A stretch of DNA of 64,000 nt from Nemertoderma westbladi (lineage: Eukaryota > Xenacoelomorpha > Nemertodermatida > Nemertodermatidae), in contig JAUCBJ010003200.1 of NCBI GenBank assembly GCA_032718475.1, positions 1 to 64,000 on the forward strand, given 5' to 3'. Of this stretch, positions 23,771-33,597 are shown piece after piece; position 1 is the first letter of the stretch; each line of letters starts with the position of its first letter. The translations under genes were made by a program, and so were the position numbers. The notes under the pieces were generated by a model. That model had not been told where the DNA came from, searched no databases, and was given only the letters and a program-made list of their open reading frames with translations.

Positions 23771-24229
23771 GTTTTTCAACTTCATAATTAAATTTTATAG
23801 ATGTTCACCCTCATGGTTTATCCTACTCCTTGATCGAAACTTAAATACGACATTGTTCATTTCTTAACAGTCTTAACTATTAATAAAATAAACCGCTTAA
23901 GGAGAAATAAACTGTTAGAAATTGCACTTACTGTAGATTAGATATAGGCCTACTGTATATAAATGTTTTGAGTAAGATAATATTCTTGGTGACCCCTACG
24001 CTTCACCGCACAATGCCTCGAGAATAATGAAAAAAAGTTCTACTTTTTTCCCATGTAATAAATAAATTATTATGAACAATGACGTCATAAGGGACCCAGT
24101 TAATATAAATATTCTCGAATAAAAATAACGTTAATAAAGTTTGAATGCAAAATACAATAAATTATTTGATGACTTGAACAGGCCGTTGATAATTTGGCAA
24201 AAATGGGAATTTAATGTACAATACATACA
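23771..24229. other. Spacer with half of a palindromic MITE
   Basis: Mostly unique AT-rich sequence. 24002-24060 (GAATGCCTCGAGAATAAT through TTTTTTCCCATGTAATA) matches the right half of the MITE at 9062-9183. Confidence 0.45.
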
Positions 24230-24396
24230 TACATACCGGTACCTACACTACACATGCAGACTCACCCTCAAAGAAATATCCTTTGCCATGCAATTCTTCG
24301 TTTTCCTCCTCCTCCATTCCAGTCGATTCCCCTGATATTTATCTTTTCAATTTGATGAAAACTATAATTTGCCTGATTTCTTTCACCTTGGTTCCA
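24230..24396 (-). pseudogene. Degraded third copy of the zinc-finger exon 3' part
   Basis: Aligns by eye with 20075-20225: the GTGAGT donor context, TTTGAGGGTGAGTCTGCA, the basic-repeat coding stretch and flanking intron are recognisable, with substitutions and small indels. The finger-coding part is missing. Confidence 0.55.
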
Positions 24397-24411
24397 CTAG
24401 CGTATTGAGGG

Positions 24412-24476
24412 TAGAGTCCCAGGGTCCCGGAACCCTACTGCAGTACTGGTAGAGTCCCAGGGTCCCGGGACCTTAC
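24412..24476. repeat. Two-copy tandem repeat
   Basis: TAGAGTCCCAGGGTCCCGG occurs twice about 37 bp apart. No function is suggested. Confidence 0.6.
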
Positions 24477-24479
24477 CGT

Positions 24480-25345
24480 GGGGATTCCAACATACACTGC
24501 TGTACTTCTGAGAGCAATTTTACACAATATTTGGAAATTTCGTAATTTGTTATACAATTTGTATATAACATACTTATTGATGTAATTAGAAAAATAATAA
24601 TTTGTAAAAATATTATATTAGACCTATGTGTTGACAATTGTAACTCTGTAAATTCCTTCAATGGTACTTCAGCCCGCAGCAGGGTAAACAATTTTAAATG
24701 TAGCAAGACAAACAACTAGCACTGATTTACAATTTGCTGGAACTGTGGGACCTTTACCGTGCTGCCATGGAGAATTCCTAGATACGCGCCTGCTTGGTTC
24801 TTTTGAACAGCACATATACATTCATTTAGAAGACATACTGTAATGCTGCTTTTTTATGCTGCTCGAAAAAGTTTTGTCCATCACTATTTACACAATAGAA
24901 TTACCGTAATTTAGAAATTAGAAAATAATTTTAATTATTAACCCTATTTCGTAAGATATATTTTAAAACATTTATTTATTAATAATGCAATAACTGAATA
25001 ACCAGATAACGGAAAGCAGGAAAGACAAACCGAATTGAAACCTTTAATTACTAATAATAATTGTGGCCAGAGGTGATTGGAAATCAAGGATATATGTTAT
25101 GTTATGGAGCACGCGTTGGTAGGCACAGGCAAATGAATTGCTTTCTGTCTGAGATGTATTGAAGGAGCACTATTCCTTCTACTAGACTATTACAGTTAGG
25201 CCATGTCCTTGTGTACTAGCCAAGGCGTCCTTGGATACCTTGGCACTGGGCTTGGTCAATGACTTTAGCCATGTTAGTAATTCAAGAAATATTATTGGGC
25301 ACGGCTGCCCTTGCCATGCCTAAGGCTCTATGAGGGAGAATGGAA
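24480..25345. other. Non-coding spacer
   Basis: AT-rich sequence with no supported gene. 25190-25330 has several CTTGG/GCC-rich short motifs but no clear family match in the window. Confidence 0.35.
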
Positions 25346-25349
25346 TCAG

Positions 25350-25690
25350 CGTATGAATTTACAATGTTAATTATGTTTAAATCAATTAAAAATGCATTTA
25401 TTAACCCAAATCACTTGAAAAAATAAAAAACTATAATGGAATGGGGTACATGGATTCCAGATATCTAATTTCTGTGCAAAATAACTTTAATCGTATGGTG
25501 CTAAACAATTAATTTCCATGGAGAGACCGTTCAAAATGACTCAACCATACAATTTAGCTAAGATATTAACTTCGATTATGGCTTCCGACATTTATGGCTA
25601 CCGACACACACACACGTCACACACACACACACAGACTTTTGAAAAACGGCCATAGTATAATTATATCAGTTCGCTGATGGCTCGCCATAC
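25350..25690. mobile_element. Dispersed AT-rich repeat, copy 1
   Basis: Homologous to 28915-29390: both share the TTTA(A/G)ATCAATTAAA start, the AAACTATAATGGAATGG block, ACAATTAATTTCC and a GGCTCGCC terminus. A CA-type microsatellite (about 25601-25635) is embedded. No ORF; possibly a MITE or SINE-like family. Confidence 0.5.
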
Positions 25691-26139
25691 GTGTCTCGCC
25701 CCACAAAAATGTTATAAACCTCTCCTTCCATGCAGCCAATGATTGAGAAAGCAGAATTAATTACTCTTGAGCAATTCGCAATAGACAACCCAAACCCACC
25801 CCAATCAACACTCCAGCCTGCTTGCTCCTTATCTGTGCCCAGCCAGCTAGCTGCGAGTTCAATAATTACCTAACGTTGCTATGATACAGAAAACAATCCT
25901 TCCCTATTCAATAGCAATAGGCCAATTCGATTGTGCTTGGCGAATATGACATATTTATACACTATTTGATTTTTAATCAATAAATAATCATACATATTTA
26001 TATTAAACACTCGAATAAAATAAAAACTTTGTGAGAATGGGACACGGCGAATCTACCCATGTTAATTTTATACCAGGTGGGATAAATGTTAGCCTTCTAA
26101 ATCATTAATTACCGATAGAAGAACAGAAATAATTCGATA

Positions 26140-26304
26140 AATTTCGCCCGAAAATCAAGAAAATCGCCCTCTAGCGGCAGACGGGCGAACTTCAGACGGC
26201 TCTGAGTATTACGTTGCAACGAGTTAGGGCGAGACCTTTCTAACGAGCTATAGCAAGCGAGATTTCATCGAGATGGGTTCGATTGTATAGCCGATGACAA
26301 ACAC

Positions 26305-26344
<40 letters not shown>

Positions 26345-26390
26345 TCGATATTTATATATATTAGATAGACTAGAAAGCCAGTGGCCCTTC
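26140..26390. mobile_element. Dispersed element 3' part ending in a GACA microsatellite
   Basis: Contains a CGCCCTCTAGCGGCAGACGG block related to the satellite that follows, then a (GACA)n run (about 26286-26342), then ATCGATATTTATATATAT. The same run-plus-tail arrangement recurs at 28280-28345, so this is a repeat-family 3' end. Protein coding was not recognised. Confidence 0.5.
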
Positions 26391-26509
26391 GGGCCACGGC
26401 TTTCTAGTTCACAAGCCTATTCACCATTCCAAACATTAATTAATTAATTAACTTAACAAAACTTCATATGATTGAGAATGTTCTCTCAAACAAAAGACTG
26501 ATGCTGTTT

Positions 26510-28060
26510 TACTTTTTCAGATATCTACACTGGTCAACGTCCTTCACATAGATGCAGCCTTATGATGTAGTACTGTAGACCTCTGACAATTATAAGCGTA
26601 AAAGCATTTTTAATAAATAAATGTGAGAATGTTTTTACTTTTCAGATTCAGATTTTTCGCACCCTAGCAGTAGACTGGAAATCCGGAGACTGGTTAGCGT
26701 CCTCCCCATACAAACAGCCTATGGTCAAGCATACCTTTCCCAAGTATAAGCAAAAAAGCATTAGAAACAACGAAATGGGAGAAGGATTTCACTTGAGACA
26801 TTTCACCCTCTAGCGGCAGACTGAGAAATTGCAGATTGGTCAGAGTTTTCCACAAACACGCAGTCTATGGTGTAGTAGACCTCTGACAATTATCAGCCTA
26901 AAAGCAATAGAAACAACGAAACGGGATAAGGTTTTCACTTTCAGACATTTCGCGAATGGAGAACTGCAGTTTGTTCGGCGTCTTACCTAGACACACACCC
27001 TATGGTGTATTACACATCTGGCAAGTGTCAGCCTGAAAGCATATTAATAACGAAATGGGATAAGGTTTTCACTTTCAGACATTTGGCCCCCTAGCGGTAG
27101 ACTGGATAAATGCAGACTGGTTCTAACTCCTCCCCAAACACACAGTCTATGGTGTAGTAGACCTCTGTCGAGTATCAGCAAAAAAGCATTATAAACAATG
27201 AAATGCATAAAGGTTTTCACTTTCAGACATTGCGCCCCCTAGCGGCAGACAGAGCTATTGCAAATTGGTCTTAGTTCTCCACAAACACGCAGTCTTTGAT
27301 GTAGTAGACCTCTGACAAGTATCAGCCTAAAAACATTAGAAACAACGAAACGGGATAAGGTTTTCACGTTCAGACATTTCGCCCCCTAGCGGCCAAATGG
27401 AGAACTGCAGTTTGTTCGGCGTCTTACCTATACACACACCCTATGGTGTAATACAAATCTGCCAAGTGTCAGCCTAAAAGCATTATTAATAACGAAATTG
27501 GATAAGGTTTTCACTTTCAGACATTTGGCCCCCTAGCGGTAGACTGGAGAAATGCAGACTGGTTCTAGCACCTCCCCAAACACGCAGTCTTGGTGTAGTA
27601 GACCTCTGCCAAGTATCAGCAAAAATGCAGTATAAACAACGAAATGGGTGAAGGTTTTCACTTTCAGACATTGCGCCCCCTACCGGCAGACAGATGAATT
27701 TCAGATTATTCAGAGTTCTCTACAAACACGCAGTCTATGGTGTAGTCGACTTCTGCCAAGTATCAGCAAAAAAGCATTATAAACAACGAAAGGTTTGCAC
27801 TTTCAGATATTGCTCCCCCTAGCGGCAGACTGGGGAATTGCAGATTGGTCAGCATCCTCCGAAAACACACAGCCTATGGTGTAGTAGACCTCTGCCACGT
27901 ATCAGCTAAAAGGCATTAATAATAACGAAATGGGAGAAGGTTTTCAGTTTCTGACATTTCGCCCCCTAGCGGCAGACTGGAGAACTGCAGATTGATCAGT
28001 GTCTTCCCAAACACACAGTCTATGGTCAGGAACGTATCTGCAAAGTATCATTTAGAACAG
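26510..28060. repeat. Satellite of about 146 bp, roughly ten monomers
   Basis: Anchor motifs GCCCCCTAGCGGCAGAC recur at about 26646, 26810, 27090, 27237, 27383, 27531, 27678, 27818 and 27963, usually 145-148 bp apart. Each monomer also carries CAAACACACAGTCTATGGTG and AACGAAATGGGATAAGG. One monomer near 26955 lacks the anchor. Monomers differ by substitutions and small indels, so the array is not recent. It appears to derive from the dispersed element at 26140. The repeat length is close to one nucleosome core. Confidence 0.85.
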
Positions 28061-28292
28061 ATTGAGTCTGATGGTGCAACCGCTGTTATAGAGTTTCCTA
28101 CAGAATGAACTGCTAGGCCTACTGCGCTACCGGTACCAAATTCACGAAATCTGCATTCACGCAAACAAACGCGTAAAATAAGACTCGAGATAGCGACAGT
28201 GCACGTGCTCGTGACGAGAGCTTTCATTCGATGTATCGCGAGCTCAGATTGGTGCTTGTGTGTAGAAACGTATGGCTTGGACAGACAAACAA

Positions 28293-28323
<31 letters not shown>

Positions 28324-28345
28324 CATGATATTTATATATATAGAT
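28061..28345. mobile_element. Dispersed element tail with (GACA)n
   Basis: Follows the satellite and ends in ACAAACAAACAGACAGACAG-type repeats and ATATTTATATATATAGATA, as at 26286-26370. It is probably the other end of the element that spawned the satellite. Confidence 0.45.
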
Positions 28346-28390
28346 AACTATGCGAAGTTTCGAAACTGTGCGAGTAACTGTTGATACATC

Positions 28391-28441
28391 TATGTGGAGA
28401 TGTGTGATATGTGGAGATGTGTGATATGTGGAGATGTGTGA
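28391..28441. repeat. 17-bp tandem repeat, three copies
   Basis: TATGTGGAGATGTGTGA is repeated three times without change. Confidence 0.9.
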
Positions 28442-28445
28442 TACA

Positions 28446-28914
28446 ACGCCAACGCATCTTATGCCGATGTAGTAATATGGGTATTGAAATAATATTAAAT
28501 CAATGTACACTCTTAAAGCTGCAGCGAAAAAATGTAGCTAATTTCCTAGGTTACATATAAAATAATAATATTATTTTTAAGAACATTAATTTTACTACTT
28601 TGCAAAAATTCAATTAAAAAATAACCAGACATATACATTGTGGAATAAACTATTTCAGAAACCTACAACAGCCATGCCATGGATTGTATTTATGTTATTA
28701 TATCTGTCATTTAACTGAGATAGCAATAGTAGTAATAGTCGAACGGTTATGCGGCCCGTCCAGCCTATAATAAACACAATTCAGTGATTGGGCTGGAATA
28801 GCAATACTGGTTGCCTCTATTACAATTCCTCTCAGGTTAGTCTACAGCCACAACTCCCAGCAGCTAGCTCCACACCAGCAGAGACTTGACCAATAATGGG
28901 AAGGATTAAATTTG
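28446..28914. other. Non-coding spacer
   Basis: AT-rich; no supported gene, tandem repeat or inverted repeat. Confidence 0.35.
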
Positions 28915-29390
28915 TACTCAATAATTGTGCGGTTTAATTACGTTTAGATCAATTAAAGACACATTTATTAAAGCAAATCGCTTAAACTAATTAAAAACTA
29001 TAATAGAATGGCGTATGGGGATTATATCTGTATAATTTTTAAGTATAATTATTTATATCTTATACTGTAAAACAATTAATTTCCTTTAAAAGGCAGGTTG
29101 AAAATGGCGTTTTCACCGCAATCAACTTAATTAACTAATTAACTGCTATTATCTTAGCTTCTCGAAGGCCACACGGAAATTCTACTTGGAAAATTTCTAA
29201 ACTTTTGCCAAACAACATGTGTACCAAGTTTGGATAGATTTCATCAAAGATTGGCCGAGTTATTAACGTTTAAAATTGAACACGACAGAACGACAGAACG
29301 ACAGAACGACAGAACGACAGAACGACAGGTTGATTAATGGTACCACTACGCTAAGGCTCACTCACTTCGTGGCTCGCCCCACACTTTTAC
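28915..29390. mobile_element. Dispersed AT-rich repeat, copy 2
   Basis: Homologue of 25350-25690. It carries an 8-bp tandem run (ACAGAACG, about six copies, 29283-29328) in place of the CA microsatellite and ends with GGCTCGCCCCAC against the truncated LINE. Confidence 0.5.
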
Positions 29391-31172
29391 TTCTATAAAG
29401 TTATCAGGCAATACCGTGTCATTATTGAGGAGCTTTTAAAGTGGGCCTTCCAACCATTGAGGCGATCGGCTGGTGATTCAGCCTTAACCGTGGTGGTTGG
29501 TTGGCTTTTCCGCCCAAGCAAGTTGATCGGTTTCCATGCCTGGGATGATTGCCTGCTGTCGTCGGCATCATTGATGGCATCAACCTGTTGGTTTATTAAC
29601 TCCTGTAGATTAACAGAGTACTGCCTGTTCAGGGACCTAGATGCAGCCTTAACTGCATTCTTGGCCGCTGTAGTCTGTTTGAGTCGGGACTCTTTCTGCG
29701 CCTTATATAGGTCATTTCGGCACTTCTGGATTTTGTTGTCAGTCCAGGGGGCCCTTTTCCTGTTTCGAGGGTATACAGGAACTGTTTCTGCATCTGCTAA
29801 CTTAACTGCTTCTGTGAAGGCAGTATAGCCCTCACAGTGATCTGCCGCCTCAGAGGCAAGAAGTGTGAAGTTGGATCTCACACTTGGCTGTTGCAACAGA
29901 GAGGACCAGTCATGCCGCGGCAAGGCAGATTTCGTTGTTCTGCTAGCACGCAGACTAAGTCTTACCTTGGCCACAATAAGGCGGTGATCACTGGAGAAGG
30001 GTCGAAGTGTAAATGCATTACAGTCTTGTATTGAGCTCCTGTACTTCCTACGAAACAGAATATGGTCTATCTGAGACTTGTGACCACTGGGTCCACTATG
30101 AGTCCATAGCTTTCCAGTTCGCTTCTTGAACTGGGTTCCAGCCGAAAACAATCCATTTCCAGAGATAAAATCCTGAAGATGGACGGAATTATTGCTATAG
30201 ACCCAGGGCGATGTAGGTGATTGATGCAGACTTGCATTAAAGTCTCCTAGGAATGTTAAGAATGCATGCTGATCCACTCCATCAGTAGCTTCTTGTAGAT
30301 TGTGGTAGAAATTTTCCACCTCGTCTACAGGGGCAACACTAGTTGGAGAGTAGCACACAATCAGAACCACCTTAGGAAACTTTTTAGCCAGTCTTCCAGA
30401 ACATGAGAAGTGGCAACGGATGATGCGGTTAGAGATTCGGTCTATTTTGTCCAATGCTGCATGTGCAGTTGGATTCATCAATAGACCAATACCACCATTG
30501 CCACTATCATCTGCTGACGCGAGGGCGAGTCGCCAACCGCCCCCCAGTCCTTAATCAGAACCTCATCAGTCTGTCCAGTCTGCATGCGGTGCTCTTGAAC
30601 ACCCACTGCGCTAAGAGAAAGCTTATCTGCCAAGGCAGTCAGCTCACCTTGTCGCATTGGGGACCCGAGTGTTAGAGTGTTTACTGATGCTAGTCTAGCC
30701 TCAGATTCACCAATGGCTTTGTTGGTCGGGGTGGAACATGAGAGTAGCCTCCAACTCCAGAATCCCTCTCCCCCTCACAATCTGGCCTCCCTGGTGACCC
30801 AGGGTTTGGGCCAGAAAGGTCATCAGGAAAGGGACTCAAAGAATTGTTGGCTTCTCTCTCTCCAGTAGGGGGTGAGACAGGCAGCCGGTCAGGAGTTAAC
30901 TGACGCCTGTGAGGCCGATTGTATCCGGTAATTCCACTGGCCTCTAGTATCCGGACCTCCGCAATACTAATGTAATCCATAGTGGGGGGTTGGGGGGTGC
31001 TTTTTTGCCGAGTCAGCTCTCGGAGCAAATACCACACCCTGGTTTGCCGTTCCACAGGGTCGGTGTCGCAGTGGAGTCAGATATGAGGCCCATCACCCAT
31101 ATCTAATCTGGCGCACATGACCGAGGTGGCAAGTTTTCTTGATCAATGACCTAGAATACCTGACCTGACCAG
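29382..31172 (-). mobile_element. RTE-like LINE, 5' part only
   Basis: Colinear with the 5' part of the LINE at 41512-57666. The 5' end at 31172 (CTGGTCAGGTCAGG on the minus strand) agrees with that copy, apart from an internal deletion near 31120. The sequence stops in the linker before the reverse transcriptase, so the 3' half is missing, the opposite of usual LINE 5' truncation. A later deletion or insertion at 29382 is the likely cause. Confidence 0.75.
29393..31055 (-). pseudogene. LINE ORF: N-terminal extension and AP endonuclease
   Basis: 30690-31055 encodes a Pro/Ser-rich N-terminal extension. After a frame break, 29393-30481 encodes most of an apurinic/apyrimidinic-type endonuclease, the enzyme that nicks target DNA for target-primed reverse transcription. 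Recognisable motifs are GDFNAS, IDHILFRR and SSDHRLIV (the catalytic Asn, Asp and His region). A linker with RAPWTDNKI follows and then the frame ends, with no reverse transcriptase. The N-terminal catalytic strands lie in a different frame upstream of 30481, so this copy is dead. Confidence 0.75.
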
Positions 31173-31179
31173 ATTGATG

Positions 31180-31545
31180 CTTACTTATAGAATTAGAACG
31201 GTATAGCTTTGCATTATTTTTATAGCTCACTATAGGTTGATACACCTCTGTATTATCTCATATTTTCTTCGGTATAGATTAATATTTTTTTGTTATTCGC
31301 TACATTCGTTACATCGCTCGCTATTGGTCCGTATTGTTCTTTAATATATCGTTATTGATCGGTATAGGTCGGTATTATCTCGTATAAGTCGGTATTGTTC
31401 TTAATTAAGTCCCTATAGCTTATTCTAGGTAATTCTTATGTTTGTTATAGGTCGGTAATGCATTCTATCATCTCCTCATAGCTCATTCTACAGTAGGTGA
31501 TTCTTAGATCATTCTAGCTCATTCTAATTTTTAGCATGTACCCTG
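31180..31545. repeat. Degenerate short-period repeat tract
   Basis: Variants of TAGGTCGGTATT(A/G)TCTCGTAT and TAGCTCATTCTA recur at irregular spacing of about 20-25 bp. This is too diverged for a firm unit and shows no coding. Confidence 0.45.
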
Positions 31546-32182
31546 TTGGACACCATGAACAAGAGCAAAATGCCGTACAGTAGTTATTTGGTTGACAGGA
31601 TGTATCAGAAAAAGGCCCACCTGCAACTTAGCGGCGGTAAGAAAGACAACTGGGGTGTACTACAGTACACTACAGTAGGCTGTGGGGAGTATAAATCTGT
31701 GCGATGATAAGAAGGCGATATCACTGTACAATTCTAATTCCAACCTGGACTCCAAGCATTGAGGTGGCTGTACATAATTTGAGACGATGGCAAATTTGCA
31801 TTAATTTTACTGTACATACTTTACATATGTTCAATGATTTGTGAAGATGAGGAGATACTGTATGGCATGCCCGAATAGATAGTTGAAACTAACTTTGTTT
31901 ATGGGCTAAATTTCATGTAGTAGCGCTTCCGGTATTCTAAATTCGGTATTAATATTTGTTGAAACAATATCATATTATGTAGGCCTACTGTATTACTCTT
32001 ACAATTATTATTTTAGTTTTTTTCTTTTCAAACCGTTGAACTAAAATACTGTAGTGTTATTAAGTTTACAACAAAATCTTCTCGCATTAAGAATGACATC
32101 TCGCCTCGAGAATGCAATGTGCTGTGCATTTGACCAGAACGGCGCCCAATACCAGCTTCTATTGTTGGTCTATTTGTTAACT
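31546..32182. other. Non-coding spacer
   Basis: AT-rich, with one GTAGGCCTACTGTA palindrome-containing motif and CTACAGTACACTACAGTA repeats. No supported gene. Confidence 0.35.
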
Positions 32183-32560
32183 CCAAGAAGAGCAAAATGT
32201 TGACGGTTAACTTCGACAGTGCGCAGGAAATGTGCTTTTTGCCTGTCAGTGGATGACATCTGCTACCTGGAATTATGGATCCGGGAGTCCGGGATATGGG
32301 AGTCAGGTGAAAACCTTCTGATACGCAAGGGGAAGAATGGAGGAGGAAGGGGAGGAATGGGCTCTTCTATGGGTTTTCCAGGTTTTGGAAGTCACATAAG
32401 ATACGTGAGAAACTTAATGTTAGACTATTTAGAGCAGCAGTAGAAACAGTACTCCTACTTTATATGAGAGTCCATGCTGAGCTCTAACTGCTAAGGATAT
32501 CAAATATCTGGATGGCACATTCACAACAATTCTACGTCGGATTCACTGGAAAATATATAT
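32183..32560 (+). mobile_element. LINE fragment, post-RT region
   Basis: Corresponds to the segment after the reverse transcriptase in the LINE at 41512, around the YLGSWIRKSGEDL stretch, here reading YLELWIRESG and then ENLLIRKGK. The reading frame is broken by insertions, including a GGAGGAAGGGG expansion. Both ends are truncated. Confidence 0.65.
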
Positions 32561-33130
32561 CAGTTTACTTTAAACAAAAATAAAATTGTATCCTCAGCTA
32601 ATAGACTCCCGTTTATTGTTTTTATTATGATTGTTTTCGATTCGGGATAAATGTTTTAAAGGGATTTAGCCAGGGTGCATCTCTGCCTTACATGTTAGCC
32701 AATGAGAACCAGTTTTCTCTGGGGAGTATAGTTGTGGGGGGGGGGGGGGGGGTCGAAATAAGTTGTCCGTGGGCTATAGACCGAAGAAAACTATATTATT
32801 TTTCTTTTGCTTTCCTTTTTGAATGTTCATATATATTATTATATATCATATATATTATTAGTGATGTTACTTTTTGAAGTGTAATTAAAATGTACTTAAA
32901 AGTTGATTAAATATACTGTAACTGCCTGTTCCAAACAAGGACATGAAATTCGGACACATGGAATTCGGGATTGTTTTTTGTATTCGAGTCGAGGCAAAAT
33001 TGGCCGCCACCAAACATGTTACAACTGTAATTTATTTATATTAAGATTGATGTCTCTAATTCGTACATACATCCGCAGTAGGCCTACTGTACATCATCGA
33101 TCTGTAGGCCAATGGTGCGATACAGGCGGT
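32561..33130. other. Spacer with SINE scrap and poly-G run
   Basis: 32664-32697 resembles the tail of the window's SINE family in plus orientation. 32736-32752 is a run of 17 G. The rest is AT-rich with no supported gene. Confidence 0.4.
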
Positions 33131-33133
33131 AAT

Positions 33134-33499
33134 TCAAAAAAAGCTACCACTTTTTTTCATATTCTTGGAAAACTCTTGTTTGTCTAATACTCCATCGCCG
33201 TTATCATCAGCCTGCTTAATAATACCCTTAGCAACTTCCTTTTCTACTTCCTTGTCTTCGAGCCCGGTGTAAAACGCTGCGAATTCATCTTTGTCCGCCA
33301 ACCCATCGTGTGATGTATCGACAACGTCAAATATTTTGCTTATTTGTTCGTCCGAAATTGGCACTTTGCCACTTTTCATTTTATTAATTTCATCTATAGT
33401 GATTACCCCACTGCTGTCGATATCCATAACGATGAATACAATTTCAATCAGTGATGGTTGAATGGGAGAATTGATTTTAGATAGAAAGTCCATTGTATC
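33134..33499 (-). CDS. Secreted EF-hand protein, exon 2 (three EF hands)
   Basis: Encodes about 121 residues ending at TGA. Numbered from an internal Met at 33493, three canonical 12-residue calcium loops are seen: DIDSSGVITIDE (24-35), DTSHDGLADKDE (59-70) and DDNGDGVLDKQE (96-107), each with acidic position 1, Gly at 6 and Glu at 12. A TTATGTTTTAG acceptor ends at 33500, and the exon's first codons (GAT ACA ATG) join in phase 0 to the signal-peptide exon at 41299-41433. The joined product is about 166 residues. By family it should bind Ca2+; because of the signal peptide, it would do so outside the cell or in secretory compartments. The exact ligand role is unknown. Confidence 0.8.
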   Translation of the reverse strand, partial: DTMDFLSKINSPIQPSLIEIVFIVMDIDSSGVITIDEINKMKSGKVPISDEQISKIFDVVDTSHDGLADKDEFAAFYTGLEDKEVEKEVAKGIIKQADDNGDGVLDKQEFSKNMKKSGSFF

Positions 33500-33597
33500 C
33501 TAAAACATAATAATAATTTCATGTCATCTGTGAGTGTTTTATTCAAACAAATATACTGTACAGTATAAATATTCGTACACAAATCCTTCCTAATGTT

